Source: Candidatus Thermoflexus tengchongensis | GTDB lineage: Bacteria; Chloroflexota; Anaerolineae; Thermoflexales; Thermoflexaceae | DNA: 64,000 nt | Assembly: GCA_016842085.1 (NCBI GenBank) | Contig: JAEVEX010000006.1 | Coordinates: 1-64,000, forward strand | Reading direction: 5' to 3' | In this document: positions 52,580 to 62,434 of the stretch, piece by piece | Position numbering within the stretch: the first letter of the stretch is position 1 | How the letters are laid out: every line of letters starts with the position of its first letter | The notes under the pieces: generated by a model | Database searches by the model: none | What the model was told of the DNA's origin: nothing | What the model saw: the letters and a program-made list of their open reading frames with translations, nothing else | Program-made: the position numbers and the translations under genes

Positions 52580-53245
52580 ATGGCTCGAGGAGAAATGCCG
52601 GAGATGTTGATTCCGATGGTGATCGAGAACACGGGGCGCGGCGAGCGCGTTTATGATATCTACTCGCTGCTCCTGAAAGAGCGGATCATCTTCCTGGGGA
52701 CGCCGATCACGGATCAGGTGGCCAATCTGGTGGTCGCTCAGCTGCTCTATCTGGATCGGGAGGACCCGGAGGAGGAGATCCGGCTTTACATCAACTCGCC
52801 CGGCGGGTTGATCTATCCGGGCCTGGCGATCTACGACACGATGCAGCAGGTGCGCGCTCCGATCTCCACGATCGCTGTGGGCTGGACCGCCAGCATGGCC
52901 ACCGTGCTTCTGGCGGCGGGGACAAAGGGTCGCCGCTTCGCCCTGCCGCATGCGACGATCCACATGCATCCGGCCGGCGGCGGTGCCCATGGCTATGCTC
53001 CGGATGTGGAGATCCAGTATAAAGAGCTGATGCGGATGCAGAACCTGATCTTCGAGCTGCTGGCCCGCCATACCGGCCAGCCGGTGGAACGCATCGCCGA
53101 TGATTTCGACCGGGATTACTATATGTCGGCGGAGGAGGCCGTCAAATACGGGATCATCGACGAAGTGCTCAAGCCGCCGCCGCACAAGGAGCTCCCGCCG
53201 CTGCCGACCCAGGCGGTCACTACCCCGGATGGCCGCAGGGAGTGA
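52580..53245 (+). CDS. clpP: ATP-dependent Clp protease proteolytic subunit
   Basis: This 221-residue serine protease has catalytic Ser in [15 protein letters not shown], His in [10 protein letters not shown] and Asp in [17 protein letters not shown]. It forms the ClpP barrel and works with ClpX encoded next. The Ser region differs from the usual GQAASMGA (here WTASMAT). ATG 52580 follows AAAGGAGG; the ORF track starts one codon earlier at GTG. Confidence 0.95.
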   Translation: MARGEMPEMLIPMVIENTGRGERVYDIYSLLLKERIIFLGTPITDQVANLVVAQLLYLDREDPEEEIRLYINSPGGLIYPGLAIYDTMQQVRAPISTIAVGWTASMATVLLAAGTKGRRFALPHATIHMHPAGGGAHGYAPDVEIQYKELMRMQNLIFELLARHTGQPVERIADDFDRDYYMSAEEAVKYGIIDEVLKPPPHKELPPLPTQAVTTPDGRRE

Positions 53246-53248
53246 GGG

Positions 53249-54526
53249 ATGCAACGCGCGCGCAGGGAGGCGCCCCGTTGCTCCTTCTGTCGGCGGGATC
53301 CGGACGAAACGGGCCGGCTCCTCGCAGGCCCGGAGGGGGTTTACATCTGCGAGGAGTGCGTGGAGACGAGTTATCGCCTCCTTCGGGGAGAGGGCAGGGA
53401 TGCCTGCCCCTCCCCGGGTTTCCCCCGCCGTCTCCCTTCCCCTCGTGAGATCTATGCCTATCTGGATCAGTATGTGGTGGGCCAGGACCGGGCCAAACGG
53501 GTGCTCTCCGTAGCGGTTTACAACCACTACAAGCGGATCGCCAGTGGCGGACGATGGGAGGACGTGGAGCTCGAGAAAAGCAACATCCTGCTCATCGGCC
53601 CTACCGGATGCGGCAAGACCCTGCTGGCCCGCACCCTGGCCCGTTTTCTGGATGTCCCTTTTGCCATCGCCGACGCCACTTCGCTGACGGAAGCCGGTTA
53701 TGTGGGGGAGGATGTGGAGAACATTCTCCTCCGGCTGATCCAGGCTGCGGATTACGATGTGGCCCGGGCGGAGAAGGGCATCGTCTACATTGATGAAATC
53801 GACAAGATCGCGCGCAAATCCGGCGATAATCCCTCCATCACCCGCGATGTCTCCGGCGAGGGCGTGCAGCAAGCCCTGCTCAAGATCATCGAGGGCACGA
53901 TTGCCAACGTTCCCCCTCAGGGCGGCCGCAAGCACCCGCATCAGGAGTTCATCCAGATCGATACGACCAATATCCTTTTCATCTGCGGTGGTGCCTTCGA
54001 AGGGCTCTCGAAAATCATCGCCGAGCGCATGGGGTTGCGGGGACACATCGGATTCCCGGGTGAGGCCAGAGTTCGAGGTCGGGTCTCCCTCTCGGAGGCC
54101 GAGCTGTTACAGCAGGTGACCCCGGAGGATCTCATCCGGTTCGGGTTGATCCCCGAGCTGGTCGGACGGCTCCCGGTGGTGATCCCGGTGGATCCGCTGG
54201 ATCGGGAGTCGCTGAAGGCGGTGCTCACGCGCCCGCGCAACGCGCTGGTGAAGCAGTTCCAGCGGCTGTTCGCTCTGGATCATGTGGAGCTGATCTTCAC
54301 GCCGGATGCGATCGAGGCGGCTGCTGAGGAAGCGATACGCCTGGGGACGGGCGCGCGGGCCTTGCGATCGATCCTGGAGCGAACCCTGCTGGATGTGATG
54401 TATGAGATCCCCTCTCACCCCCAGATCCGCCGCTGCATCGTCACCGCCGAGGCTATCCGGGGGCAGAGGATGCCGCTGTTGCTGAACGAATCCGGTCAAT
54501 TTGTGGAGCTGCGCCGGGCGGCATAA
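53249..54526 (+). CDS. clpX: ATP-dependent Clp protease ATPase subunit ClpX
   Basis: The 425-residue unfoldase has the N-terminal zinc domain ([18 protein letters not shown]), Walker [14 protein letters not shown], Walker [15 protein letters not shown], pore loop GYVGEDVEN, and the ClpP-docking loop HIGFPGE (IGF). It feeds substrates to ClpP. It starts three bases after the clpP stop. Confidence 0.96.
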   Translation: MQRARREAPRCSFCRRDPDETGRLLAGPEGVYICEECVETSYRLLRGEGRDACPSPGFPRRLPSPREIYAYLDQYVVGQDRAKRVLSVAVYNHYKRIASGGRWEDVELEKSNILLIGPTGCGKTLLARTLARFLDVPFAIADATSLTEAGYVGEDVENILLRLIQAADYDVARAEKGIVYIDEIDKIARKSGDNPSITRDVSGEGVQQALLKIIEGTIANVPPQGGRKHPHQEFIQIDTTNILFICGGAFEGLSKIIAERMGLRGHIGFPGEARVRGRVSLSEAELLQQVTPEDLIRFGLIPELVGRLPVVIPVDPLDRESLKAVLTRPRNALVKQFQRLFALDHVELIFTPDAIEAAAEEAIRLGTGARALRSILERTLLDVMYEIPSHPQIRRCIVTAEAIRGQRMPLLLNESGQFVELRRAA

Positions 54527-54660
54527 AACGCATCAAAAGGCTGGTGTGAAGCGCCGAAGACGCCCCGCGTTTTCTCCTCCCTTCTCGCGGTCCGAAGGGG
54601 CCCATGGGGAGGAAAGAGGGATCATCCTGTCTTTCCAATCAAAGCCTCAGTGCGCAAGTC

Positions 54661-55908
54661 CTACCGGTAAAACGTCCTTCGCACGACCTCCAATCCCTCG
54701 ATGAGCCGATCCACTTCCTCGAACGTGTTGTAAAGATAGAAACTGGCCCGGGCGGTCGCGGTGAGCCCCAGGCGTTCGTGCAGCGGCATGGCGCAATGAT
54801 GGCCGGCCCGAATACAGATCCCTTCTCGATCCAGGATGGTCGCGATGTCGTGGGGATGCACCCGATCCATCGCGAAGGCCACCACGCCCCCGCGCTCCGC
54901 CGGGGGAGGGCCAACGATCCGAACACCCGGGATTTCGCTCAGCCGCTCCATGGCGTAGGCGGCCAGCAGCTGTTCGTGGCGGTGGATGGCTTCCAGGCCG
55001 ATGCGGCTCAGGTAATCCACCGCCGCCCCCAGGCCAATCGCCTCGGCGATCGCCGGGGTTCCGGCCTCAAACTTATAGGGGAGATCATTCCACTCCGCGC
55101 CTTCAAAGGTGACCCGGCGGATCATATCGCCGCCGCCCAGGAAGGGCGGCATCGCCTCCAGGAGTTCCCGCCGTCCCCACAGCACACCGATACCTGTCGG
55201 CCCGCACATCTTGTGGCCTGAGAAAGCCAGGAAGTCGCATCCCAGCTCCTGAACGTTCACCGGGATGTGGGGCACCCCCTGAGCCCCATCGACCAGCACA
55301 ATCGCCCCCGCGGCATGGGCCTTCTCAATGATCGGCCGCAGCGGATTGATGGTCCCCAGCACATTGGACATCATGGTCACCGCCACCAGGCGGGTGCGCT
55401 CGGTGATCAGCGTATCCAGAAGATCCAGCCGCAGACGACCCTCCTCATCGATCGGGATATAGCGGATGCGAAGCCCTTTTTCCTGAGCGACCAGGAACCA
55501 TGGGACCAGGTTGCTGTGATGCTCCATTTCGGTGAGGAGGATCTCATCGCCTTCCCGGAGGAAAGGACGGGCCCAGGCGTAGGCGACCAGGTTGATGGCT
55601 TCCGTGGTGTTCCGGGTGAAGATGATCTCCCTGGGGGAGGCAGCACCGATAAAGACAGCGATCTTACGGCGTGCTTCCTCGTAAAGGGCCGTGGCCTGTT
55701 CGCTCAGCATGTAAACTCCCCGGTGAACGTTCGCATGGGTGGTCCGGTAGTATTCGTTCATCGCCTCGATCACCGGGATCGGTTTCTGGGAGCTGGCTGC
55801 GCTGTCCAGGAAGACCAGGGGTTTTCCATGGATGGTCTGGTGGAGGATGGGGAAATCCGCCCGGATGCGTTCGACATCCAGTTCGGTTCGCAGCGCCACG
55901 CTTTTCAT
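54661..55908 (-). CDS. sufS: SufS-type cysteine desulfurase
   Basis: The 415-residue PLP enzyme takes sulfur from cysteine for Fe-S assembly. It has the N-terminus MKSVALRTELDVERIRADFP, the PLP Lys in FLAFSGHKMCGPTGIGVLWG, and the active-site Cys in IRAGHHCAMPL (group II SufS pattern). GGAGGG precedes ATG 55908. It is the last gene of sufCBDS. No sufU or sufE is in the window, so the sulfur acceptor is elsewhere. Confidence 0.95.
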   Translation of the reverse strand: MKSVALRTELDVERIRADFPILHQTIHGKPLVFLDSAASSQKPIPVIEAMNEYYRTTHANVHRGVYMLSEQATALYEEARRKIAVFIGAASPREIIFTRNTTEAINLVAYAWARPFLREGDEILLTEMEHHSNLVPWFLVAQEKGLRIRYIPIDEEGRLRLDLLDTLITERTRLVAVTMMSNVLGTINPLRPIIEKAHAAGAIVLVDGAQGVPHIPVNVQELGCDFLAFSGHKMCGPTGIGVLWGRRELLEAMPPFLGGGDMIRRVTFEGAEWNDLPYKFEAGTPAIAEAIGLGAAVDYLSRIGLEAIHRHEQLLAAYAMERLSEIPGVRIVGPPPAERGGVVAFAMDRVHPHDIATILDREGICIRAGHHCAMPLHERLGLTATARASFYLYNTFEEVDRLIEGLEVVRRTFYR

Positions 55909-55987
55909 ACGGCCCTCCACAAGGGTTCATACGGACAATCAGGGCTTTTCATTAGCAAGCAGGGGCTGGCACCGTTAGAGGCTGGGC

Positions 55988-56006
55988 GGGGCGCCGAAGG
56001 CGCCCC
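55988..56006 (-). promoter_or_regulatory. Hairpin between sufD and sufS
   Basis: GGGGCGCC-GAA-GGCGCCCC is a perfect 8-bp stem with a three-base loop in the 130-base gap. There is no T-run, so it may stabilise or pause rather than terminate. Confidence 0.45.
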
Positions 56007-56038
56007 ACTCAGCCCCCAGGGCCCCTGGCCGGAATCCC

Positions 56039-57376
56039 TCAGAACTCCTCTTCGGGCGGGACGCCCAGCTTGCGGTGGATGATCGTATCCGCCTGGCGCC
56101 GGATATCGGGCACCGGAATGCGATCCAGAACCGGAGCGAAGAACCCTTCCACAATCAGGCGGGTGGCGACAGGCCGGGAGAGCCCACGGGACATCAAATA
56201 GAAAAGCTCCTCTTCATTGATCTGCCCCACGGTCGCGCCATGGGTGCACCGCAGGTCGTTGGCCATAATCTCCAGGCCCGGGATGGAGTCGGCCCGAGCG
56301 TGCGGGGAGAGGATCAGGTTGCGGTTGGCCTGATAGGCATCGGTCTTCTGAGCCCCCGGATGTGCCCGGATCATCCCCTGCCAAACGGAGCGGGCGCGAT
56401 CTTTAAGGGCGACCTTGTAAAGCAAATCGCTCTTGGTGTAGGGAGCGATATGATCCTGCTCGGTATCATAGTCCGCATGTTGCTGACCGTCAAAGAAGAA
56501 GACGCCCGACATATAAGCGGTGGCGCCGCGGCCGATCAGGGCGACTTCCAGGAAGGTTTTGGTGATCCCCCCGCCCATCCCGATTACCACCCAATCGAGG
56601 GTGCTATCGCGGTCGACGAAAGCCCGCTCGTGGGTGAAATTCCACATATAGCGGCCCCAGTTCTGGAGGGCGATGTAGGTCAGCCGCGCGTTCTCTTTTA
56701 CATGGATCTCCACGGTTCCGTTGTGGAAGGCTGCTCCTACCGCATCGTCAGCCAGCCGCTCGTCGATGAAGGTAACCTGGGCGCCGGGCTCCACCACGAT
56801 CAGGATGCGGGAGAAATCGGTGGGGACGCCCTGGAGCCCGATCACGGCCCGCAAGGGCAGCGTGACCTCCAGATCCCGGGGCACATAGAGGAAGATCCCG
56901 TTGCGCCAGAACGCGGCGTTCATCGCCGCGAAGAAGCCATCTCCCGGCCGCACGATCTGACCCAGATAGGGAGCGACCTGGTCCGGGTGCTCCCGGATCG
57001 CGGTCGGCAGATCCGTGAAAATCAACCCCCGGCGCTCCAGCCGTTCGTCCACCCAGCGGAGAAGGGACTGGCCGTTGAAAAGCAACAGCCCCCCTGCGAG
57101 ATCGTCCCGCCGCTCCGGGATCTGCCGCATTGCCTCCGGCGGGGTTGCCCCATCGCCGACGAGGACGGTCGCCAGGTCCTCGATCGCCAGAGCCCGGATA
57201 TCGGTGCGCCGCCAGGCCTCATCGTTCGGCCCCGGCTTAGGGGTCTCGCGCAGGATCTGCCAGGCCTCCCGGCGGGCCTGACGGAGCCATTCGGGCTCTT
57301 CGCGGGTCTCCAGGAATGCCTCGAACGCTTCGGGGCCAATGCCCCGAGCCTCTCGAATGAGATGCGTCTCCGCCAT
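56039..57376 (-). CDS. sufD: Fe-S cluster assembly protein SufD
   Basis: The 445-residue beta-helix protein is a paralogue of SufB and forms the SufBC2D scaffold. It has the typical PLRAVIGLQGVPTDFSRILI and the late motif DLRCTHGATVGQINEEELFY, with the key Cys and His of the SufD-SufB interface. The ATG at 57376 is about 12 bases after GGGAGG. Confidence 0.93.
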   Translation of the reverse strand: MAETHLIREARGIGPEAFEAFLETREEPEWLRQARREAWQILRETPKPGPNDEAWRRTDIRALAIEDLATVLVGDGATPPEAMRQIPERRDDLAGGLLLFNGQSLLRWVDERLERRGLIFTDLPTAIREHPDQVAPYLGQIVRPGDGFFAAMNAAFWRNGIFLYVPRDLEVTLPLRAVIGLQGVPTDFSRILIVVEPGAQVTFIDERLADDAVGAAFHNGTVEIHVKENARLTYIALQNWGRYMWNFTHERAFVDRDSTLDWVVIGMGGGITKTFLEVALIGRGATAYMSGVFFFDGQQHADYDTEQDHIAPYTKSDLLYKVALKDRARSVWQGMIRAHPGAQKTDAYQANRNLILSPHARADSIPGLEIMANDLRCTHGATVGQINEEELFYLMSRGLSRPVATRLIVEGFFAPVLDRIPVPDIRRQADTIIHRKLGVPPEEEF

Positions 57377-57581
57377 TGTATGCTTGAACCTCCCTGGAAG
57401 CTTATGCCATGGACAAACCAGCTACCTCACAATCCAGAGGATGGCCACGAAGGGCATGGTTGGGGTGGTGGGGCGGGCCGCTTCGCCACCCCGCCTCGCC
57501 ACCCTCCAAAACCTCAGGAGTGGAGTGACGCCTTTGTTTCCTGCCCGGGGCTTTGGGGAAGGCCGCGCTCACCGGGCGTGG

Positions 57582-57615
57582 GGCGCCCCGGCCGGGAAAG
57601 ACGGACCGGGGCGCC
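57582..57615 (-). promoter_or_regulatory. Hairpin between sufB and sufD
   Basis: GGCGCCCCGG and CCGGGGCGCC form a 10-bp stem inside the 276-base gap between sufB and sufD. The rest of the gap holds no gene. It may tune relative expression of the downstream part of the operon. Confidence 0.45.
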
Positions 57616-57652
57616 GCCGATCGCCCGACCTCCTCCTGCAACCCCGGTGGGG

Positions 57653-60600
57653 TTAACCCACCGAGCCGGACATCTGCAGGCGGATGAGCCGGTTCATCTC
57701 CACCGCGTATTCCATCGGCAGCTCCTTCACCAGGGGCTCGACGAAGCCAGTGACGATCATCGCTGCTGCCTCCTCCTGGGGGATGCCCCGGCTCATCAGG
57801 TAGAACAGCTGCTCGTCGCTGATCTTGCTCACGGTGGCCTCGTGGCCGATGGTGACGTTGTCCTCTTCGATCTCCATATACGGATACGTGTCGGAGCGGG
57901 AGATCTCATCCAGGATCAGGGCATCGCAGTTCACACTGACCACCGACCCTTCCGCCCCCGGGTAGACCCGCACCAGGCCCCGATAGGAGGTGCGGCCGCC
58001 GTCCTTGCTGATGGACTTGGAGATGATGCGAGAGCGGGTGTGCGGTGCCGCGTGGATCGCCTTCCCCCCTGCATCCTGATGCTGGCCGCGGCCTGCAAAA
58101 GCGATGGAAAGGATCTCCCCGCGGGCCCCCGGCTCCATCAGATAAACGCTCGGGTACTTCATCGTCACCTTGGATCCCAGATTGCAATCGACCCACTCCA
58201 TCACCGCATCCCGGTAAACCACCGCCCGCTTGGTCACCAGATTGTAGACATTGGTGGACCAGTTCTGGATGGTGGTGTAGCGGACGCGAGCGCCCGGCTT
58301 GACGATGATCTCCACCACCGCGCTGTGCAGGGAGTCCGTGGTGTAGATGGGCGCCGTGCAGTTGTGCACAGCGAACCCGCGCACCAGATAGGAGTTGGGT
58401 TCCTCAACGTCCAGGTTGAAGACGAACCCCTCGTAAGGCACCCGGCGGATGGCTTTGATCGGGACCAGGAAGTAATCCCCGGCGTCGCGAACCTCCCCCA
58501 TGCGCCGCCCATGCGTCCAGGTGAGGATGAACTGGTCCCTGCGGCGGATCCGACGGCCCCCAATGAAATCCGGGCCGCCCTTGCGGACCTGGATGCTCGC
58601 GTAGATGCCCTGGCGCGCCAGAAGCTCCTGGATCTGCCGGGCCAGCGTCTCCGAAACCGTGGCGATCCGGCGCAGCTCGGCCGAGCCCCGGGGCCATCGG
58701 TTTCCATCCCCGGCGAGGTAAGCGTCGAGGAGGGGTGCGATCTGCTCCGGCGGCAGCGCCATCACCGCCTCGCTCAGACGCTTTTCGGCGGCGCCCTTCC
58801 CTGCATGCTCCAGGCAGAACTCCATCAGCTCCCGGGAGTACACGGAGATCGTGACGGCGTGCTTGCCCCGTATGTGGACCACCTGGGGCTTCTTCCCCGT
58901 CACCTGCTGGATGAGGCGTTTGACCTCCTCAATCGCATGGACCTCATGCTCGCCGAAGGAGAAGGCGACCACCGGCTGGCGAAGCGTCTTGTGGATGTAT
59001 ACGGAGCCCTCCGCCAGGTAGTAACCCAGCAGCCGCAGAAGCTCTGGCGTGAAGGCCGGATTATAACCCTCCGCCTGGACTTTCGGGAAGACCAGGAAAT
59101 CGCCTTCCCGCAGGTCTCCAGCGGGCACATACACCGGCTTTGCCTGAAGCAGGCGGCCGGTATCCACCTCAGGTCGCCATCCATGGCGCGGCCGCCGTCG
59201 GACCCGGACATCCTCCCGGCGCACGATCAGAACGGGATGCTCGGGGGTCAGCCGGAAGGTGTTATAGCGGGAGACCGGCTGGATCTCGATCAGATCCCCC
59301 CGATAGGGTCGAACCATCACCGCGCGGACTTTCGCCTTGCGGCCGGTTTCCGTGACTACGAAGTCCCCTGGCTTCACCGCCTCGATGTTCACCCAGCGGT
59401 CGCCCGTGCTCACCTGCTCCCCGGCCGGGAGACAGCCCTCCACATAATGCACGAACGCCCCTTCCTCGGCGATGATCAGCGTCCGCTCGAACTGCCCCAC
59501 GTTCTGGGCGTTGATGCGGAAGTAGGCCTGGAGGGGCAGATCCACGTGGACCCCCGGCGGCACATAGATGAAAGATCCGCCGGACCAGACGGCGGAGTTC
59601 AGGGCGGCGAACTTGTTGTCATCGGGCGGGACCACCGTGCCGAAATACTCCCGCACCAGGTCCGGATACTCCCGCACCGCCGTGTCGGTATCCACGAAGA
59701 TCACGCCCAGCTTGCGCAGATGCTCCTGGAGGTTGTGATACACAACCTCGGAGTTGTGGACGATGATCCCCTCGGCAACGAAGTTGTGAGGTCCCTCCAC
59801 CTCGATGTCGTAGACAGGCTCCACTCCCGCAGGCGTGATCGCTTCGATGCGGGCGAACCCAACGAACTCAGTGATGTGCTTGCGGAAGGTTGTGTTGTGG
59901 GCGCTGGAGTAGTCCTGATGATACTTCCGCGTCCCGAACCGCTCCAGGCGCCGGGGCGAGCGACAGCCCAGGCGCTCGAAATCCCCCGAGAGCTGCAGGC
60001 GATAGCCGACAATCCGGCGCTTCGGATCCTTCGGGTGTTTGGATTCAAAGCGATGGATGCTGGAGGTCCGGATGCCGCATGTCAGGGCCAGTGCTTGCAT
60101 GTCCTCGATGAGGGCGGGATTCGCGCTGGTCAGCACTACGTCATGGTTCTTCGAATTGTTGCGCACATAACCATCTGCATCCACATAGCCGCCGAGGAAA
60201 GCCAGGCGCTGGTCCTCAGGCGCTGAAAACACCCATGACGGCACCCGCTTGGTATGGGCGTTGCCAGAGAAGCCGTTGGCCTGCAGGTAACGGGCCAGAG
60301 CGGTGGAATAGATTGTTAAACGATAAGGATCGCCGTTTCGGGCTTCCACCCCGAAGAGCTGGCGGGTTATCCGCTGGAACTCCGTGCGCAGGGCTGCTTC
60401 AGACTCGGGGATAGCGATTTCAACACGCCCCTTGCGGCCTGTATGGTCGAAGCGAATGAAGCCATCCCCCATGTAGAGCCCCAGCCACCACATCAGGTCG
60501 GTGGAGGTCCGCTCGGGGAGGTGGACTGCCTTCCATCGGGCGGAGGCCTCTTCGGGCTTCGGCTGTTGGAGCGGTTGCGCCTGCCCGATGTCAGGGAGAC

Positions 60601-61300
60601 GCCGGGCGATGGCCACCAGATCCCCGGGTTTCAGCTCATAAAGGTACTTCCAGGTCAGCTGATATCGTCCGCGCCGCTTGCCAGGGGCCCGCCGGTAATC
60701 CAGGACGAGGAACGGATGATTGGCGGTGGCTCGAATGCTTCGATTGGCCACCCGGACTTCGAAAACCTCCCGTTCCCCCTTGTAGGCGGTGGCCCGGACG
60801 CGGGCCGGGATCAGCCGGCCGGTTTCCTCGTCAAATGAGAAGACAACATCGCCGGGCTGGACGTCCCGGATCGGAACAGGGCCTCGCGCCGTATAGACCC
60901 GGGTGTCTCCGCTCAGACACTCATACTGCGCGCCCACCCCTGCCAGGAATTTGCGCTCTGCCTCGGGGATGCCCAGGAGCTCAAAGGTGCGCCGGATCTC
61001 CTCGGGCACCTCGTCCCAGGAGCGGCTCTTCTTATCCGTGGGCTTGATGTAGTAGTAGATGTCATCGAAATTGATCGCCGAGAGATCCGCCCCCCAGGTG
61101 GGCATGGGCTTGGCGAAGAAGATCTCCAGGGCCCGCAGGCGGAACTCCCGCATCCAGTCCGGCTCCCCCTTGAGCCAGGAGATTTCCTCCACGATCTCCC
61201 GCGAGAGGCCCTTGCGCGCCTTGTAGACATAGCGCTCAGGCATCGAGAAGCCATACTTATAGGTCCCCAGCTCGCTCAAATCAAAGGTCTCCGTCGCCAT
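57653..61300 (-). CDS. sufB: Fe-S assembly protein SufB with two inteins
   Basis: The precursor is 1215 residues from ATG 61300 (GGGAGGGGTC upstream). Removing two inteins leaves about 468 residues, the normal SufB size. Exteins read TYKYGFSMPERYVYKARKGL ... GAQYE | SEVVYHN ... FVHYVEG | CTAPIYTTDS ... ISDEQLFYLMSRGI. SufB is the cluster-building scaffold with SufC and SufD. Intein 1 is residues 128-516 and intein 2 is 623-980 of this frame. Both have Cys first and His-Asn last, with Ser and Cys as +1 residues. The unspliced protein cannot be a working scaffold. Confidence 0.96.
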   Translation of the reverse strand: MATETFDLSELGTYKYGFSMPERYVYKARKGLSREIVEEISWLKGEPDWMREFRLRALEIFFAKPMPTWGADLSAINFDDIYYYIKPTDKKSRSWDEVPEEIRRTFELLGIPEAERKFLAGVGAQYECLSGDTRVYTARGPVPIRDVQPGDVVFSFDEETGRLIPARVRATAYKGEREVFEVRVANRSIRATANHPFLVLDYRRAPGKRRGRYQLTWKYLYELKPGDLVAIARRLPDIGQAQPLQQPKPEEASARWKAVHLPERTSTDLMWWLGLYMGDGFIRFDHTGRKGRVEIAIPESEAALRTEFQRITRQLFGVEARNGDPYRLTIYSTALARYLQANGFSGNAHTKRVPSWVFSAPEDQRLAFLGGYVDADGYVRNNSKNHDVVLTSANPALIEDMQALALTCGIRTSSIHRFESKHPKDPKRRIVGYRLQLSGDFERLGCRSPRRLERFGTRKYHQDYSSAHNTTFRKHITEFVGFARIEAITPAGVEPVYDIEVEGPHNFVAEGIIVHNSEVVYHNLQEHLRKLGVIFVDTDTAVREYPDLVREYFGTVVPPDDNKFAALNSAVWSGGSFIYVPPGVHVDLPLQAYFRINAQNVGQFERTLIIAEEGAFVHYVEGCLPAGEQVSTGDRWVNIEAVKPGDFVVTETGRKAKVRAVMVRPYRGDLIEIQPVSRYNTFRLTPEHPVLIVRREDVRVRRRPRHGWRPEVDTGRLLQAKPVYVPAGDLREGDFLVFPKVQAEGYNPAFTPELLRLLGYYLAEGSVYIHKTLRQPVVAFSFGEHEVHAIEEVKRLIQQVTGKKPQVVHIRGKHAVTISVYSRELMEFCLEHAGKGAAEKRLSEAVMALPPEQIAPLLDAYLAGDGNRWPRGSAELRRIATVSETLARQIQELLARQGIYASIQVRKGGPDFIGGRRIRRRDQFILTWTHGRRMGEVRDAGDYFLVPIKAIRRVPYEGFVFNLDVEEPNSYLVRGFAVHNCTAPIYTTDSLHSAVVEIIVKPGARVRYTTIQNWSTNVYNLVTKRAVVYRDAVMEWVDCNLGSKVTMKYPSVYLMEPGARGEILSIAFAGRGQHQDAGGKAIHAAPHTRSRIISKSISKDGGRTSYRGLVRVYPGAEGSVVSVNCDALILDEISRSDTYPYMEIEEDNVTIGHEATVSKISDEQLFYLMSRGIPQEEAAAMIVTGFVEPLVKELPMEYAVEMNRLIRLQMSGSVG
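58361..59434 (-). mobile_element. Intein 2 in SufB (358 residues, LAGLIDADG type)
   Basis: Starts CLPAGEQVSTGDRWVNIEAV (block A), block B FRLTPEHPVLIVR with the conserved His, endonuclease motifs LLRLLGYYLAEGSVY and IAPLLDAYLAGDGNRW, and block F/G VFNLDVEEPNSYLV...FAVHN. The next extein residue is Cys (CTAPIY). This is the SufB site used by mycobacterial inteins, to my recollection. The acidic residues of both LAGLIDADG helices (E, D) are kept, so a working homing endonuclease is possible. Confidence 0.92.
59753..60919 (-). mobile_element. Intein 1 in SufB (389 residues, LAGLIDADG type)
   Basis: Starts CLSGDTRVYTARGPVPIRDV (block A), block B RSIRATANHPFLVLD with TxxH, endonuclease motifs LMWWLGLYMGDGFIR and LAFLGGYVDADGYVR, and block F/G PVYDIEVEGPHNFVAEGIIV ending HN. 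The +1 residue is Ser (SEVVYHN). Both LAGLIDADG Asp residues are intact. Confidence 0.93.
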
Positions 61301-61311
61301 GACCCCTCCCT

Positions 61312-62091
61312 TCACGCGGTGGGTTGCTCAGCGAACTGCTCGCGCAGCCACTCGTAGCCTTTCTCCTCCAGTTCCAGGGCCAGCTCCGGCCCACCGGAGG
61401 CCACGATGCGGCCGTTATACATCACGTGGACGAAATGGGGCTTGACGTAGTTCAGGATCCGCTGATAGTGGGTGATCAGCAGGATTCCCATGTGGGGGCC
61501 GAAGATCCGGTTGATCCCCTCGGCCACCGTACGCACCCCGTCGATATCCAGCCCCGAGTCCGTCTCATCCAGGATGGCCATCTCCGGCTGGAGCACGGCC
61601 ATCTGGAGGATCTCCAGGCGCTTCTTCTCGCCGCCCGAGAAGCCATCGTTGACATATCGAGCGGCGAAGGAATCTTCCAGCCCGAGCAGGGCCAGCTTCT
61701 CCCGGAGGAGCTTCCGGAACTCCGGGATCGGGATCCCTTTGTCTTCCGGGTTCAGGCGCTTGCGGCGCTCGTTGAGGGCGGTGCGCAGGAAGTTCGCCAC
61801 CGTGACCCCGGGCACCGCCACCGGATACTGAAAGGCCAGGAACAGGCCCAGATGGGCCCGCTCATCCGGGGGAAGCTCCAGAATGTTCTGCCCCTTCCAG
61901 AGCACCTCCCCCTGTTCCACGGTATAAGCCGGGTGCCCCATCAGAACATACGCGAGGGTGGTCTTGCCGGAACCGTTCGGACCCATCAGGGCATGGATCT
62001 CCCCCTTGCGAACCGTCAGGTTCACCCCCCGCAGGACGGGTTTGCCCTCCACCCGAACATGCAGATCCCGAATGATCAGCGCATCCTCCAT
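61312..62091 (-). CDS. sufC: Fe-S assembly ATPase SufC
   Basis: The 259-residue ABC ATPase has Walker [18 protein letters not shown], signature [15 protein letters not shown], and Walker [15 protein letters not shown] (SufC-type D-E-T-D). It drives conformational change in SufBC2D. The ATG at 62091 with GGGAGGTC upstream gives the family length; the ORF track starts 19 codons earlier. It is first in sufCBDS, 11 bases before sufB. Confidence 0.95.
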   Translation of the reverse strand: MEDALIIRDLHVRVEGKPVLRGVNLTVRKGEIHALMGPNGSGKTTLAYVLMGHPAYTVEQGEVLWKGQNILELPPDERAHLGLFLAFQYPVAVPGVTVANFLRTALNERRKRLNPEDKGIPIPEFRKLLREKLALLGLEDSFAARYVNDGFSGGEKKRLEILQMAVLQPEMAILDETDSGLDIDGVRTVAEGINRIFGPHMGILLITHYQRILNYVKPHFVHVMYNGRIVASGGPELALELEEKGYEWLREQFAEQPTA

Positions 62092-62259
62092 TGTCGTATG
62101 ACCTCCCGACAGGTGGGTGTGGAATTTTCCATCCCCCGCCTCCGTCAATATGGCAGGGGAGAGGAGAGTCCGGAACCAGCGGTCCAGTTCCCGCCAGACC
62201 GCGGGAAAAGCGCCCCCGAGAAGGGAGGGTTCCCTCTTCAGCCCCTGGACTCAGGCCTT

Positions 62260-62288
62260 ATCTTACCACGTCGGCTTGTGTTTGTCAA
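62260..62288 (-). promoter_or_regulatory. Promoter of sufCBDS
   Basis: On the minus strand TTGACA (62288-62283) is followed after 17 bases by TAAGAT (62265-62260). The 5' UTR to sufC is about 160 bases. Confidence 0.75.
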
Positions 62289-62319
62289 TACTTTTTATAG
62301 AAATCAGAGAAATTGACAA
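62282..62319. promoter_or_regulatory. Inverted repeat covering both -35 boxes (candidate SufR operator)
   Basis: TTGTCAAT (62282-62289) and ATTGACAA (62312-62319) are perfect inverted copies separated by 22 bases. Each contains one of the two divergent TTGACA boxes, so one bound repressor could shut both promoters. Confidence 0.6.
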
Positions 62320-62341
62320 TTGCAGCGGGGTCCGGTAAGAT
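62313..62341 (+). promoter_or_regulatory. Promoter of sufR
   Basis: TTGACA (62313-62318) is followed after 17 bases by TAAGAT (62336-62341), the mirror image of the sufC promoter. Confidence 0.75.
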
Positions 62342-62434
62342 AAAGGGAGAGCCGCCTGGGGCGGATGGAGGCCTGGAGGTCCCATCCGGGCTCTGGGGCA
62401 GGAGACTCCTGGTCGGGTGAAAAAGGAGTGGTCG

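Noticed and set aside
56075-60226. A 1383-residue plus-strand ORF opposite sufB and sufD
   Set aside because: It is antisense to clearly conserved genes, has no recognisable domains, and long shadow ORFs are expected in this GC-rich codon pattern.
62092-62259. T-box or other riboswitch in the sufC 5' UTR
   Set aside because: No T-box antiterminator sequence or terminator was found; only short GC-rich stems.
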